From Pyrinomonadaceae bacterium (lineage in GTDB: Bacteria; Acidobacteriota; Blastocatellia; Pyrinomonadales; Pyrinomonadaceae): DNA of 64,000 nucleotides. The stretch is taken from the NCBI GenBank assembly GCA_021463165.1, contig JAJTWY010000002.1, forward strand, positions 124,001-188,000, read 5' to 3'. Every line of letters begins with the position of its first letter. Position 1 is the stretch's first letter. A model generated the notes under the pieces. That model had not been told where the DNA came from, did no database searches, and worked only from the letters and a program-made list of their open reading frames with translations. Positions 18,643 through 26,120 of the stretch are shown piece by piece. The position numbers were made by a program, and so were the translations under genes.

Positions 18643-20163
18643 ATGCCTGAAAACACAACGAACGCATCTTCGACGCCGGCCGAACTGCCGCGATACCTCT
18701 GGTTCGGCCTTGCGGCACTTATCGTTTTCGTTTATTTTTACGGCCTCGGCATTCCCCTGCTTGGCCCCGATGAGCCCCGCTATACGCAGGTAGCACGCGA
18801 GATGTTCGAACGCGGCGATTGGATAACCCCGATGCTCGGTGGGCACAACTGGTTCGAAAAGCCGGCCCTGCTTTACTGGCTCCAGATCACATCCTTCAAG
18901 ATATTTGGGATCGGCGAATTCCCGGCCCGGCTCGGTTCGGCTCTTTTCGGCCTCGCGACCGTCGGCAGCCTTTGGTGTATCGGCCGAACGTGTTTCGTCA
19001 AGAGAACGCCGGGTGAATCTCCAAACTGGCTCGCTCTCATCGCCGCCTCATCGCTCGGCCTGCTGGTGTTCGCTCGCGGAGCAAGTTTCGATATCATCAT
19101 CACCTTTCCGATAACCGCCGCGATGGCGAGCTTTTTTGCGTTCGACCGCGGCGAGGCCCGCGGCGAAGGCTCGGGGCAGAAGTCCCTCATCCTTTTCTAC
19201 TTCTTTTGCGGCGCGGCCGTGCTCGCAAAGGGCTTGATCGGCATCGTCTTTCCGCTCGCCATCGTGACGTTCTACTACCTGATCTCATGGCGAATGCCGT
19301 CAAGAAGGCTTATCGTCAGCCTGTTTTGGGGCCTTCCGGTCACGGCCGCAGTAATGGCGGTGTGGTACGTTCCGATGTACACCCGCCACGGATGGGAATT
19401 CGTCGATGAATTCATCATCCAGCACCATTTTCAGCGGTTCACTTCGAACAAATATCAGCACCCTCAGCCGTTCTTCTTCTTCTGGTGGGTGTTGCCGCTG
19501 ATGACGCTCCCATGGCTGCCATTCTTTTTTGCGGGGGCGTGGAAATCGGTGAAAGGTCTCATCCGGCCTCAAGGCCGAACACACTCCGCTGACGCCGATG
19601 CCCTTTCGCGTTTTTCGCTGGCATGGATGCTCGTCCCGCTGGTCTTCTTCTCGCTCTCCGGATCGAAGCTCCCCGGCTACATCCTCCCGTCGCTTCCACC
19701 GGCGATCATACTTGCTTGGCTATTCCTTTACCAGAAGATCGCGAGCCGCAGATGGAGGTTCGCGGTCGTCATTGTCGCGGCCGCGATGTTCACGCTGATC
19801 GTCGGTGCCCTGACTCTTTCGGTACCGAAATTCGCCGATAAAGATTCCGTTCGATCGTTGATCGAGCGGGCGAACGAACTCGGTTACGGCGATCGCCGCG
19901 TCCTGATGGTTTACCATCTTTCCCATAACGCCGAGTTCTACGCCGCCGGACGTCTCCTGCGGGACGAAACGGGGAAGCAGCGCGTATTCTACAAGGCTGA
20001 AGACCTGTTGGCGGCCCTTGAGAACGAACCGGGCCGTCGTTCGCTCGTTCTGGTACCGATCGAGAATTTGGGGGTCCTGACCCGCGAGAGCCGGCTACAG
20101 GTGAACGTGCTAAAGGACAACACGGAACTCGCGATAGTCGCCGTCGGCATCAAGGACAACTAG
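18643..20163 (+). CDS. membrane glycosyltransferase, ArnT/GT39 family
   Basis: A 506-residue polytopic membrane protein. The first loop after helix 1 carries LLGPDEPRYTQVAREMFERGDWITP, the Asp/Glu-containing signature of ArnT and protein O-mannosyltransferases, followed by WFEKPALLYWLQ. About ten further hydrophobic segments run to residue 400, and a soluble C-terminal domain follows. Such enzymes transfer a sugar from a polyprenyl phosphate carrier to lipid A or a protein on the periplasmic side. The acceptor cannot be deduced. Its last codons overlap the end of the convergent sua5 gene by four bases. Confidence 0.9.
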   Translation: MPENTTNASSTPAELPRYLWFGLAALIVFVYFYGLGIPLLGPDEPRYTQVAREMFERGDWITPMLGGHNWFEKPALLYWLQITSFKIFGIGEFPARLGSALFGLATVGSLWCIGRTCFVKRTPGESPNWLALIAASSLGLLVFARGASFDIIITFPITAAMASFFAFDRGEARGEGSGQKSLILFYFFCGAAVLAKGLIGIVFPLAIVTFYYLISWRMPSRRLIVSLFWGLPVTAAVMAVWYVPMYTRHGWEFVDEFIIQHHFQRFTSNKYQHPQPFFFFWWVLPLMTLPWLPFFFAGAWKSVKGLIRPQGRTHSADADALSRFSLAWMLVPLVFFSLSGSKLPGYILPSLPPAIILAWLFLYQKIASRRWRFAVVIVAAAMFTLIVGALTLSVPKFADKDSVRSLIERANELGYGDRRVLMVYHLSHNAEFYAAGRLLRDETGKQRVFYKAEDLLAALENEPGRRSLVLVPIENLGVLTRESRLQVNVLKDNTELAIVAVGIKDN

Positions 20164-21107
20164 CGTTCGGCCGCCCGCCGAAGCCTGTCCATCAGCGCGG
20201 CCCCGATGCCGGTTTCCGCGATTCGCTCACAATAGATCGCCGCGATCTTCAAACGGTCGCATTCGCGAAAAAACTCGAAAAGCTCGTGGGAATATTCCTC
20301 GGCGGAGGAACATATCCGCACCTTTGCAAATTCGCTCTCGCGAAGGGTCAACCCGATGTATGCGGTGTTCTCAAGATCCGAACCGGAGATCGCGGCCCAC
20401 GGATCGACCAAGCGGATCTCGGCACGCGGGGAATAATGTTTGTGCTTTAAGCCCGGGCTTCGCACCGCATCACCATGCGATCCCTGATAGACCGCCATTT
20501 CCGGGGCCGCCCGCCTCAATTCCTCGATCGATACAGATCCCTGACGCAGTAAGACCGGCGGCTGGGCCGAGCAATCGACAACCGTCGATTCCAGCCCGAT
20601 CTCGGTCGCCTCACCCTGAAGAATACAGTCGATCCGCCCATCGAGGTCCTCAATGACCGCCTGCCACGTGGTTGGGCTGGGCCGTCCGGAAATATTCGCC
20701 GACGGAGCGACGACTGGCGTCCCGCAGGCCGCAAGAAACTCCCTCGCCAGGGTATGCCTCGGCATTCTGACGCCGATCGTATCGAGCCCCGCCGTTGCTA
20801 TCGGCGGAACGGCATCCGACCTTTTCAGGACCACGGTCAAGGGGCCGGGAAAGAATTGGTCTATCAGCTTTTGGGCGATCTGCGGGATCTCGACCGTTAA
20901 TTCGGCGATCTGTGCAAGGTTAGCGACATGCGCGATCAGCGGGTTATCGGCCGGACGGAGCTTCGCTGCAAAGATCTTAGCCACCGCGTCAGCATCGAAC
21001 ACATTCGCCCCGAGACCGTAAACGGTCTCGGTCGGGAACGCGACGATCCCGCCCTTCTTTATCAATTCGGCGGCCTCGGCGGGTGATCCTGTAACCAGCG
21101 TTTTCAC
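20160..21107 (-). CDS. L-threonylcarbamoyladenylate synthase, Sua5/YrdC/YwlC
   Basis: Makes threonylcarbamoyl-AMP from Thr, bicarbonate and ATP for the t6A modification of tRNAs that read ANN codons. The YrdC domain shows GGIVAFPTETVYGLGANVFD, KLRPADNPLIAHV, FPGPLTVVLKRSD, GVRMPRH and APSANISGRPSPT. A C-terminal Sua5 domain of about 110 residues, reached through SPGLKHKHYSPRAEI, makes it the long Sua5 form. The frame can extend to a TTG at 21137; GTG 21107 (protein starting VKTLV) fits family length better. It is divergent from uvrC. Confidence 0.94.
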   Translation of the reverse strand: MKTLVTGSPAEAAELIKKGGIVAFPTETVYGLGANVFDADAVAKIFAAKLRPADNPLIAHVANLAQIAELTVEIPQIAQKLIDQFFPGPLTVVLKRSDAVPPIATAGLDTIGVRMPRHTLAREFLAACGTPVVAPSANISGRPSPTTWQAVIEDLDGRIDCILQGEATEIGLESTVVDCSAQPPVLLRQGSVSIEELRRAAPEMAVYQGSHGDAVRSPGLKHKHYSPRAEIRLVDPWAAISGSDLENTAYIGLTLRESEFAKVRICSSAEEYSHELFEFFRECDRLKIAAIYCERIAETGIGAALMDRLRRAAER

Positions 21108-21205
21108 CTGAAAAGTGTTACGCAAACAATGGCGCAACGCAAGCCGAAGACGCCGCGGCGGTGACGCGTCGTGAGGATGCAGGCGGCTTCTGTATAATGT
21201 GAATC

Positions 21206-23059
21206 GTGACGATCGCAGAGAAGCTCAAGAACCTTCCGACCGATGCCGGGATCTATATTCATAAGAATTCCGCGGGCAAGATCATCTATGTCGGCAAGGC
21301 AAAGAACCTGCGAAACCGCGTCCGGTCATATTTTCATTCGAGCCGCAATCACGACCCCAAAACACGCCAGCTCGTAAAACTGATCGCGGATTTTGAGTTC
21401 ATCGTCGTCGATAACGAGGTCGAGGCACTCGTACTGGAATCGAACCTGATAAAAAAGCACAAGCCGCGTTTCAACGTATTTCTGAAAGACGACAAATCGT
21501 ACCCGCATCTCAAACTCACGAACGAACCCTATCCCAAGGTCGTCGTCACGCGGCGGATCGTCCGTGACGGGTCGAGTTACTACGGCCCGTTCCTGCCGGC
21601 CGTGATGGCGCGAAACACGCTGAACCTCGTAAACCGCGCTTTCCAATTACGCACCTGCGAGATCGAGATCGACGGCAAACTTCCCCGCCCGTGCCTCGAG
21701 TATCATCTGAAGCGCTGCCTTGGCCCGTGTGTCAAAGGGCTTTGCACGCAGGATGAATACCAGGAGGCGGCGGCCGACGTGAAGGTTCTCCTCGAAGGCA
21801 AGAACAAGGAGCTCGCTAAAACCCTCGAAGAGCGTATGTGGCAGTTCTCGGAGGAAGGCAAGTACGAACTCGCCGCCAAATACCGCGACCTGAGCCGCAC
21901 CGTCCTCGCTCTGAGCGAACAGCAGAAGATGGCGACGACCGCCGAACGCGACGTCGATATCATCGGTTTCTACCGCGAAGGCCCGCGGCTCGCTCTGCAG
22001 CTTTTCACGATGCGCGAGGGCCGGATCGTCGGCCGCCGCGAGTTCTTCTGGGAAGATCTTGTCGATGACGACACTTTCAACGCATCCGAATTCCTCGGTG
22101 ACGTCCTCGTTCAATACTATTCGACCGATTACGTGCCGCTGGAAATCCACGTGTCCCGCGATTTTGACGACCGCGAAATTCTCGAACAACTCCTGTCCGA
22201 ACGCCGCGGCCGCCGCGTAAAGATCCTCGATCCCAAGCGCGGAACAAAACGCAGCATGGTCGAGCTGGTCGAAACCAACGCCAAGATCGCCTTCGAACAG
22301 CGTTTCCGCGTCCTGAAACCTGATTCGCAAAAGGTCCTCGAAGAACTTCAGGAACTGCTCGAACTGCCTTACTTCCCTGAGCGTATCGAGTCGTTCGACA
22401 TCTCGAACATCTCCGGGTCGGAGAATGTCGCGGGCATTGTTGTCTTCGAGAACGGTAAACCCGCGAGGAGCCATTATCGCCGTTTCATCATCAAGTCGGT
22501 CGAAGGGGCGAACGACTTCGCGTCGATGCACGAGGCTGTCTCGCGCCGCTACAAACGGCTAGTTGCCGAAGAAAAGCCGCTCCCGGAACTGATTTTCATC
22601 GACGGCGGCAAGGGCCAGGTCGCCGCCGCAGCAGCCGCGATGCAAGCCCTCGATCTCGAACAAATTATGATCGTTGGCCTCGTCAAACCGCCAAAACACC
22701 ACAACCAGATCTCGCACCTCCTCGTCCACGGACGCGAAGACGACCCGATCCCCTTCGACCGCCACTCGCTTGCCTTCAGGCTAATATTGCAGATCCGCGA
22801 AGAGACCCACAAGACCGCCGTCGAATTCCATCGCAAACGCCGCGAAAAACGCGACTTTACATCTGAACTCTCGGAAATACCAGGTATCGGCGAAAAACGA
22901 AAGCTGAAGCTGCTAAAGAATTTAGGTTCGATCGAAAGGATCGCGACCGCTACCGTCGAGGCCCTCTCGCAATTTGTCGGAAAGAAAGCTGCGATCGAGA
23001 TCGTCGAGCATTTTGAGCGGCAGCGCTCGCTCGCCGGGCGTCATGATGCTCACGATTGA
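21206..23059 (+). CDS. uvrC: excinuclease ABC subunit C
   Basis: A 617-residue nucleotide excision repair nuclease that cuts both sides of a lesion within the UvrBC complex. The start codon is GTG. The N-terminal GIY-YIG domain (AGIYIHKNSAGKIIYVGKAKNLRNRVRSYF) makes the 3' cut. CLEYHLKRCLGPCVKG is a conserved Cys cluster, and a UVR motif follows near residue 210. The RNase H-like domain with ERIESFDISNISG and FIDGGKGQV makes the 5' cut, and a helix-hairpin-helix (EIPGIGEKRKLKLLKNLGS) ends the protein. It is of normal length and appears intact. Confidence 0.97.
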   Translation: MTIAEKLKNLPTDAGIYIHKNSAGKIIYVGKAKNLRNRVRSYFHSSRNHDPKTRQLVKLIADFEFIVVDNEVEALVLESNLIKKHKPRFNVFLKDDKSYPHLKLTNEPYPKVVVTRRIVRDGSSYYGPFLPAVMARNTLNLVNRAFQLRTCEIEIDGKLPRPCLEYHLKRCLGPCVKGLCTQDEYQEAAADVKVLLEGKNKELAKTLEERMWQFSEEGKYELAAKYRDLSRTVLALSEQQKMATTAERDVDIIGFYREGPRLALQLFTMREGRIVGRREFFWEDLVDDDTFNASEFLGDVLVQYYSTDYVPLEIHVSRDFDDREILEQLLSERRGRRVKILDPKRGTKRSMVELVETNAKIAFEQRFRVLKPDSQKVLEELQELLELPYFPERIESFDISNISGSENVAGIVVFENGKPARSHYRRFIIKSVEGANDFASMHEAVSRRYKRLVAEEKPLPELIFIDGGKGQVAAAAAAMQALDLEQIMIVGLVKPPKHHNQISHLLVHGREDDPIPFDRHSLAFRLILQIREETHKTAVEFHRKRREKRDFTSELSEIPGIGEKRKLKLLKNLGSIERIATATVEALSQFVGKKAAIEIVEHFERQRSLAGRHDAHD

Positions 23060-23177
23060 ATGCAGCCCGGCGCCGTTCCCGGCAGGGTCTCCCGTCCGCC
23101 CTGTATATGTTGATTCGAACTTGATGCATTGCCCCGAGATGATCGTGGATGAGCCATGAGCCTGTAATCGATCTTCC

Positions 23178-23206
23178 TTGACACGTGCAACCGTGTATGG
23201 TATAGT
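23178..23206 (+). promoter_or_regulatory. near-consensus sigma70 promoter with no recognisable gene downstream
   Basis: TTGACA (23178-23183), a 17-base spacer and TATAGT (23201-23206). The spacer overlaps an inverted repeat ACACG-N6-CGTGT (23181-23196) that could be an operator. Transcription would begin near 23213 and run into a gene-free stretch towards the 3' end of the convergent ARPP-1 gene. Confidence 0.65.
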
Positions 23207-23310
23207 GTTTCACTTTCGCAACCTTTTAGAGTGTCACGAAAGAGTTTTTGAAAATTTACGCATTTAATGATTCTAAGGCAGCGTAACCGTAATTGTTTCA
23301 ATGGTTTTCC

Positions 23311-23332
23311 TGTCCGCTCGGCATCGCGGACA
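23311..23332 (+). repeat. 7-bp perfect hairpin
   Basis: TGTCCGC (23311-23317) pairs perfectly with GCGGACA (23326-23332) around an 8-base loop. The right arm contains the first GGACAA unit of the phased repeat. No T tract follows, so it is not an ordinary terminator; it may fold in a transcript from the upstream promoter. Confidence 0.6.
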
Positions 23333-23375
23333 AGCCGCGGACAATTGCTGGACAAGCAGAGGACAAGAGGACAGG
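23328..23375. repeat. GGACAA direct repeats at 11-bp period
   Basis: GGACAA begins at 23328, 23339, 23350 and 23361, exactly 11 bp apart, and GGACAG follows at 23369. One helical turn between copies would put them on the same DNA face. A reverse copy, CCTGTCC, lies at 23309-23315 and complements GGACAGG at the far end. This is directly visible; a protein-binding role is inference. Confidence 0.85.
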
Positions 23376-23452
23376 ATCGGAACACGAAAGGTCGATCAAC
23401 ATCCTATTGAACACCTCGGGGCCCTGATAATTGGAGAGCGCGATAATGCATC

Positions 23453-23519
23453 TCGGGCCCGGGCAGCGACAAGACGGCACAGCGACGAAGCCGTACATGA
23501 TCGCACATCCCGGGCCCGA
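23453..23519. repeat. 11-bp perfect GC-rich inverted repeat
   Basis: TCGGGCCCGGG (23453-23463) and CCCGGGCCCGA (23509-23519) are exact reverse complements separated by 45 bases. The right arm lies 18 bases from the stop codon of the minus-strand ARPP-1 gene, so it may protect or end that transcript, although no T tract follows on either strand. Confidence 0.75.
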
Positions 23520-23536
23520 AACTTGCGGGGGTCGTG

Positions 23537-24544
23537 TCAGTTCTTCTTCAGATAGGTTCGGTGCACGACCGCCTTGGATTTTTCATCGACCGCCTCGACG
23601 AGCACATTGTCCTTGTCTTCGCGGGTAACGACACGGCTCGAAGGGCCGACTGACCGCTCCTTTGCACGGGCTTTCTCCGAATCGTCGAGAAAATCGGCTA
23701 TCGCATCAGCCTTGACCGGCTCGGCCAGCCGAACGCCACGCGACTCGGCAACGGCCTCGGTCGCCGTCGCCTTTAGGTTCTTGAGCCAGACCTTTTTGAA
23801 GAGGGCGTTCGAGACGTAAACATCGGCGCTGTTGACCCTGCCGTTGATGGCGAAGGCGAACCCGATCACGTCCGATCTGCCGTTCGGGATGGAACTCAGG
23901 GCCTTGACGTATTCGTCGATGTTGGCTACCACCCTGCGGTCTTCGAGGCTAAGCTGAAGGCTCGACTTCGAAGGGCCTGCCTGAACGCTGCCGCCGACGC
24001 CTTTGGCGAGGTTCTGCTGGGCTTCTTCGACCTTCGCCCAAACTTCCTGCTGCGAACGGCTCGCGTTCGCCGCGATCTTCAGGTCGCGCGAGACGATGCG
24101 TTCGTTCGAGCTGGTGAATTTGCTCGAATCCTCGGCGCCGCGTTTCTCCCAGCGGCCCGATTCGACGCAGAATGCATCGATCTTTACTCGGCCTGACCGC
24201 GCCGGAATGATTATGCTGACGGCAAGGACGCGGTCCTGTTTGCCGCCCTTGACGATATCGCCCGATTGGATGAAAACGTCGAGTTCGCGTGAGATGTTCT
24301 CGACCTGAAGTTCGTTGACGTCGGACGTCTCATAGACGATCAGAAGCCGTCGCTCCATCGCTTCCTGCAGGGTGATGATGTTGTCCTTCTTGTTCTGGTC
24401 TTTCCCATGAATGAGAAAGATCGTCAGGTTCTTGTGACTGTACGGGGTCGAGATCCGGTAGGCTGATTGCGCGAGGATCGTCGTTCCGGTTGCGATAAGC
24501 AGCAACAGTGCCGCCATGGGGATCAGTGATCTGAGAGGTTTCAT
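23537..24544 (-). CDS. secreted ARPP-1 (DUF6569) family protein
   Basis: A 335-residue exported protein with a signal peptide of about 26 residues ending in LAQS. The middle shows the ARPP-1 pattern: LTIFLIHG, ITLQEAMERRLLIVYET, VNELQVENISRELDVFIQSGDIVKGGKQDRVLAVSIIIPA, and VKIDAFCVESGRWEKR. The family is named for association with rhodanese- and phosphatase-type domains and has no proven biochemical role. The C-terminal 150 residues are charged and helix-prone. No partner gene from those associations is adjacent here, and the function is unknown. Confidence 0.78.
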   Translation of the reverse strand: MKPLRSLIPMAALLLLIATGTTILAQSAYRISTPYSHKNLTIFLIHGKDQNKKDNIITLQEAMERRLLIVYETSDVNELQVENISRELDVFIQSGDIVKGGKQDRVLAVSIIIPARSGRVKIDAFCVESGRWEKRGAEDSSKFTSSNERIVSRDLKIAANASRSQQEVWAKVEEAQQNLAKGVGGSVQAGPSKSSLQLSLEDRRVVANIDEYVKALSSIPNGRSDVIGFAFAINGRVNSADVYVSNALFKKVWLKNLKATATEAVAESRGVRLAEPVKADAIADFLDDSEKARAKERSVGPSSRVVTREDKDNVLVEAVDEKSKAVVHRTYLKKN

Positions 24545-24748
24545 AAATGCCTTTGCTCCTTTTCGTTATATTTGATCTCCATGAGGAGAACTGTCGCTGT
24601 TTCTCTATGAACGGAGCAGGCCGCAAGAGCTTGCAGCTTTTTTTGCGGGTTTGTTTCGACGGGCGGTCGAAGAAATGGTTATGTGATTGCTTTTTGAATG
24701 CATTGAATGGACAATAGGGCAACAAAAACATCGACTAGGAGAATTTAG

Positions 24749-25390
24749 ATGAAATCGTTACTAACGCTTGGGATCATATCGTTTGCAATGACATTTTGCG
24801 GACTGCAGGAGCGGCTCGGCCTATCGGGAAATAAGTCGAATTCCAACTCGACAACGACGTCGAACAGCTCGACGACGACGGGATCGAATTCGGCCCCGAC
24901 CGCGGAGAAAGCAAAGCCCTCAGCCTCACAGCAGGCGATCATCGATGGCGGAACTGAAACGAAATGGGACGATCAGGGCTTATCGTGGAAGCTGCCGGCC
25001 GGCTGGAAAAAGATGACAGCGACGAAGGACAGCTTCAACTACAGTTCGCCGGACAATGCATTCCTGCTGGTAAATATCTCGACGCTGGGCGATAGCTTCC
25101 CGATGGATATCAGCCTGAAGGCCTACTATGAGCAGGCGATGCAGCAGCTGAAGAATGGCAAATATGAATCGGTCAAGATGGTCGAGATCGACGGGATCAC
25201 GGGCGTAGAATTCGTCGAAGCGCCTCCGTCGGGCAAGGATGACCCGCGACGGCATCAATGGATCGCCTATCGAAAATACCTTGGCCAGACGCAGCAGTTG
25301 AACGTTATGACCTCGACAAAGGGTTCGAACTTTGCGAAACATTCCGACGATTTTCCGGCGATCCTCTATTCGATGAAGGCCGTTCAATAA
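24749..25390 (+). CDS. probable lipoprotein of unknown function
   Basis: A 213-residue exported protein with an AGGAGA ribosome-binding site six bases before the ATG. The N-terminal hydrophobic segment ends in a Cys at residue 17 (ISFAMTFCG), a non-standard lipobox because Phe sits at -1. A Ser/Thr/Asn linker of about 30 residues follows. The domain beyond it (from WDDQGLSWKLPAGWKKM) resembles the small beta domains that recognise or stabilise envelope proteins, but I cannot name the family. It is convergent with tdk, two bases away, and apparently transcribed alone. Confidence 0.75.
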   Translation: MKSLLTLGIISFAMTFCGLQERLGLSGNKSNSNSTTTSNSSTTTGSNSAPTAEKAKPSASQQAIIDGGTETKWDDQGLSWKLPAGWKKMTATKDSFNYSSPDNAFLLVNISTLGDSFPMDISLKAYYEQAMQQLKNGKYESVKMVEIDGITGVEFVEAPPSGKDDPRRHQWIAYRKYLGQTQQLNVMTSTKGSNFAKHSDDFPAILYSMKAVQ

Positions 25391-25392
25391 GG

Positions 25393-26013
25393 TCAGTCGT
25401 GAAGCGTCGGCGAATCGGCGTGAGGGATGAAACATTGGCGGCACCGGGCCTCGTATTTGTCGGCCGCCCCGACCTCGACGCGGGCTTCCGATTCGACCGT
25501 TCGCTGGGAATAGTTGGCCGTCGAACCGCATTTGACGCAAATAGCGTGGGTCTTGGTGATAAACTCGGCGATCGATAGGAGTTGCGGCATCGGCTCGAAG
25601 GGCCGCCCCGTGTAGTCCTGGTCGAGCCCGGCGATGATCACGCGTTTGCCGCTCGCGGCGAGCGTATTCACTGCGTCAATGATCGCCATGTCGAAGAATT
25701 GGCCTTCGTCGATCCCGATCACCTCAGTGTCGTGTTGGACATGGCCGAGCATTTCAGCAGTATTGGCCACCGGGATCGAATCGTGCTTCTGTCCCGAGTG
25801 TGAGGCGATCTCCTCGATCGAGTATCGAGCATCGATCTGAGGCTTGAAAACCTGGACCTTTTGCCTCGCGATGCGGGCGCGCTTGAGCCGGCGGATGAGT
25901 TCTTCGGATTTACCCGAAAACATCGAACCCGCGATGACTTCGATCCAGCCGGTGCCGTTTTGACGTACTTTTCGGCGTTCGTCTGCATTGTCGAACGCAA
26001 ATTCTTCAACCAT
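25393..26013 (-). CDS. tdk: thymidine kinase
   Basis: A 206-residue type II thymidine kinase phosphorylating thymidine with ATP in nucleotide salvage. The P-loop is [15 protein letters not shown] (about residues 28-42), followed by [10 protein letters not shown] and the DEGQFFD motif with the catalytic-region Glu. The lasso domain has a zinc site formed by CVKCG and CRQCF. Size and all motifs are typical. It is convergent with the lipoprotein at 24749 and downstream of the iPGM-like gene by about 100 bp. Confidence 0.96.
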   Translation of the reverse strand: MVEEFAFDNADERRKVRQNGTGWIEVIAGSMFSGKSEELIRRLKRARIARQKVQVFKPQIDARYSIEEIASHSGQKHDSIPVANTAEMLGHVQHDTEVIGIDEGQFFDMAIIDAVNTLAASGKRVIIAGLDQDYTGRPFEPMPQLLSIAEFITKTHAICVKCGSTANYSQRTVESEARVEVGAADKYEARCRQCFIPHADSPTLHD

Positions 26014-26120
26014 AATTCGCTAGTTTTCTCGAGCGAGGAAACTTAATTATAGAGAAGAATTTGGTCGATCAAAAATGACGGCGGCGGATTGTTTGGGTCG
26101 TGTGAAATGTCCCGATACGC

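Larger units (their letters stand above)
23060..23536. other. 477-bp gene-free region with promoter, phased repeats and inverted repeats
   Basis: No convincing protein gene lies between uvrC and the ARPP-1 gene. The stretch contains a near-consensus plus-strand promoter at 23178-23206, small inverted repeats just downstream (TTACGC pairing with GCGTAA around 23258-23288), a 7-bp hairpin at 23311-23332, GGACAA repeats at 23328-23375, and an 11-bp inverted repeat at 23453-23519. Short open frames here have no ribosome-binding site or protein-like composition. A non-coding RNA or a regulatory region is the best reading. Confidence 0.55.

Noticed and set aside
21647..22531. A 294-codon minus-strand frame inside uvrC
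   Set aside because: Shadow of uvrC; UvrC motifs on the plus strand are complete.
23301..23555. An 84-codon plus-strand frame after the orphan promoter
   Set aside because: It reads through the GGACAA repeats and the inverted repeat, has no ribosome-binding site and is Arg/Ala-rich as expected of random GC-rich frames; a non-coding transcript is more likely.
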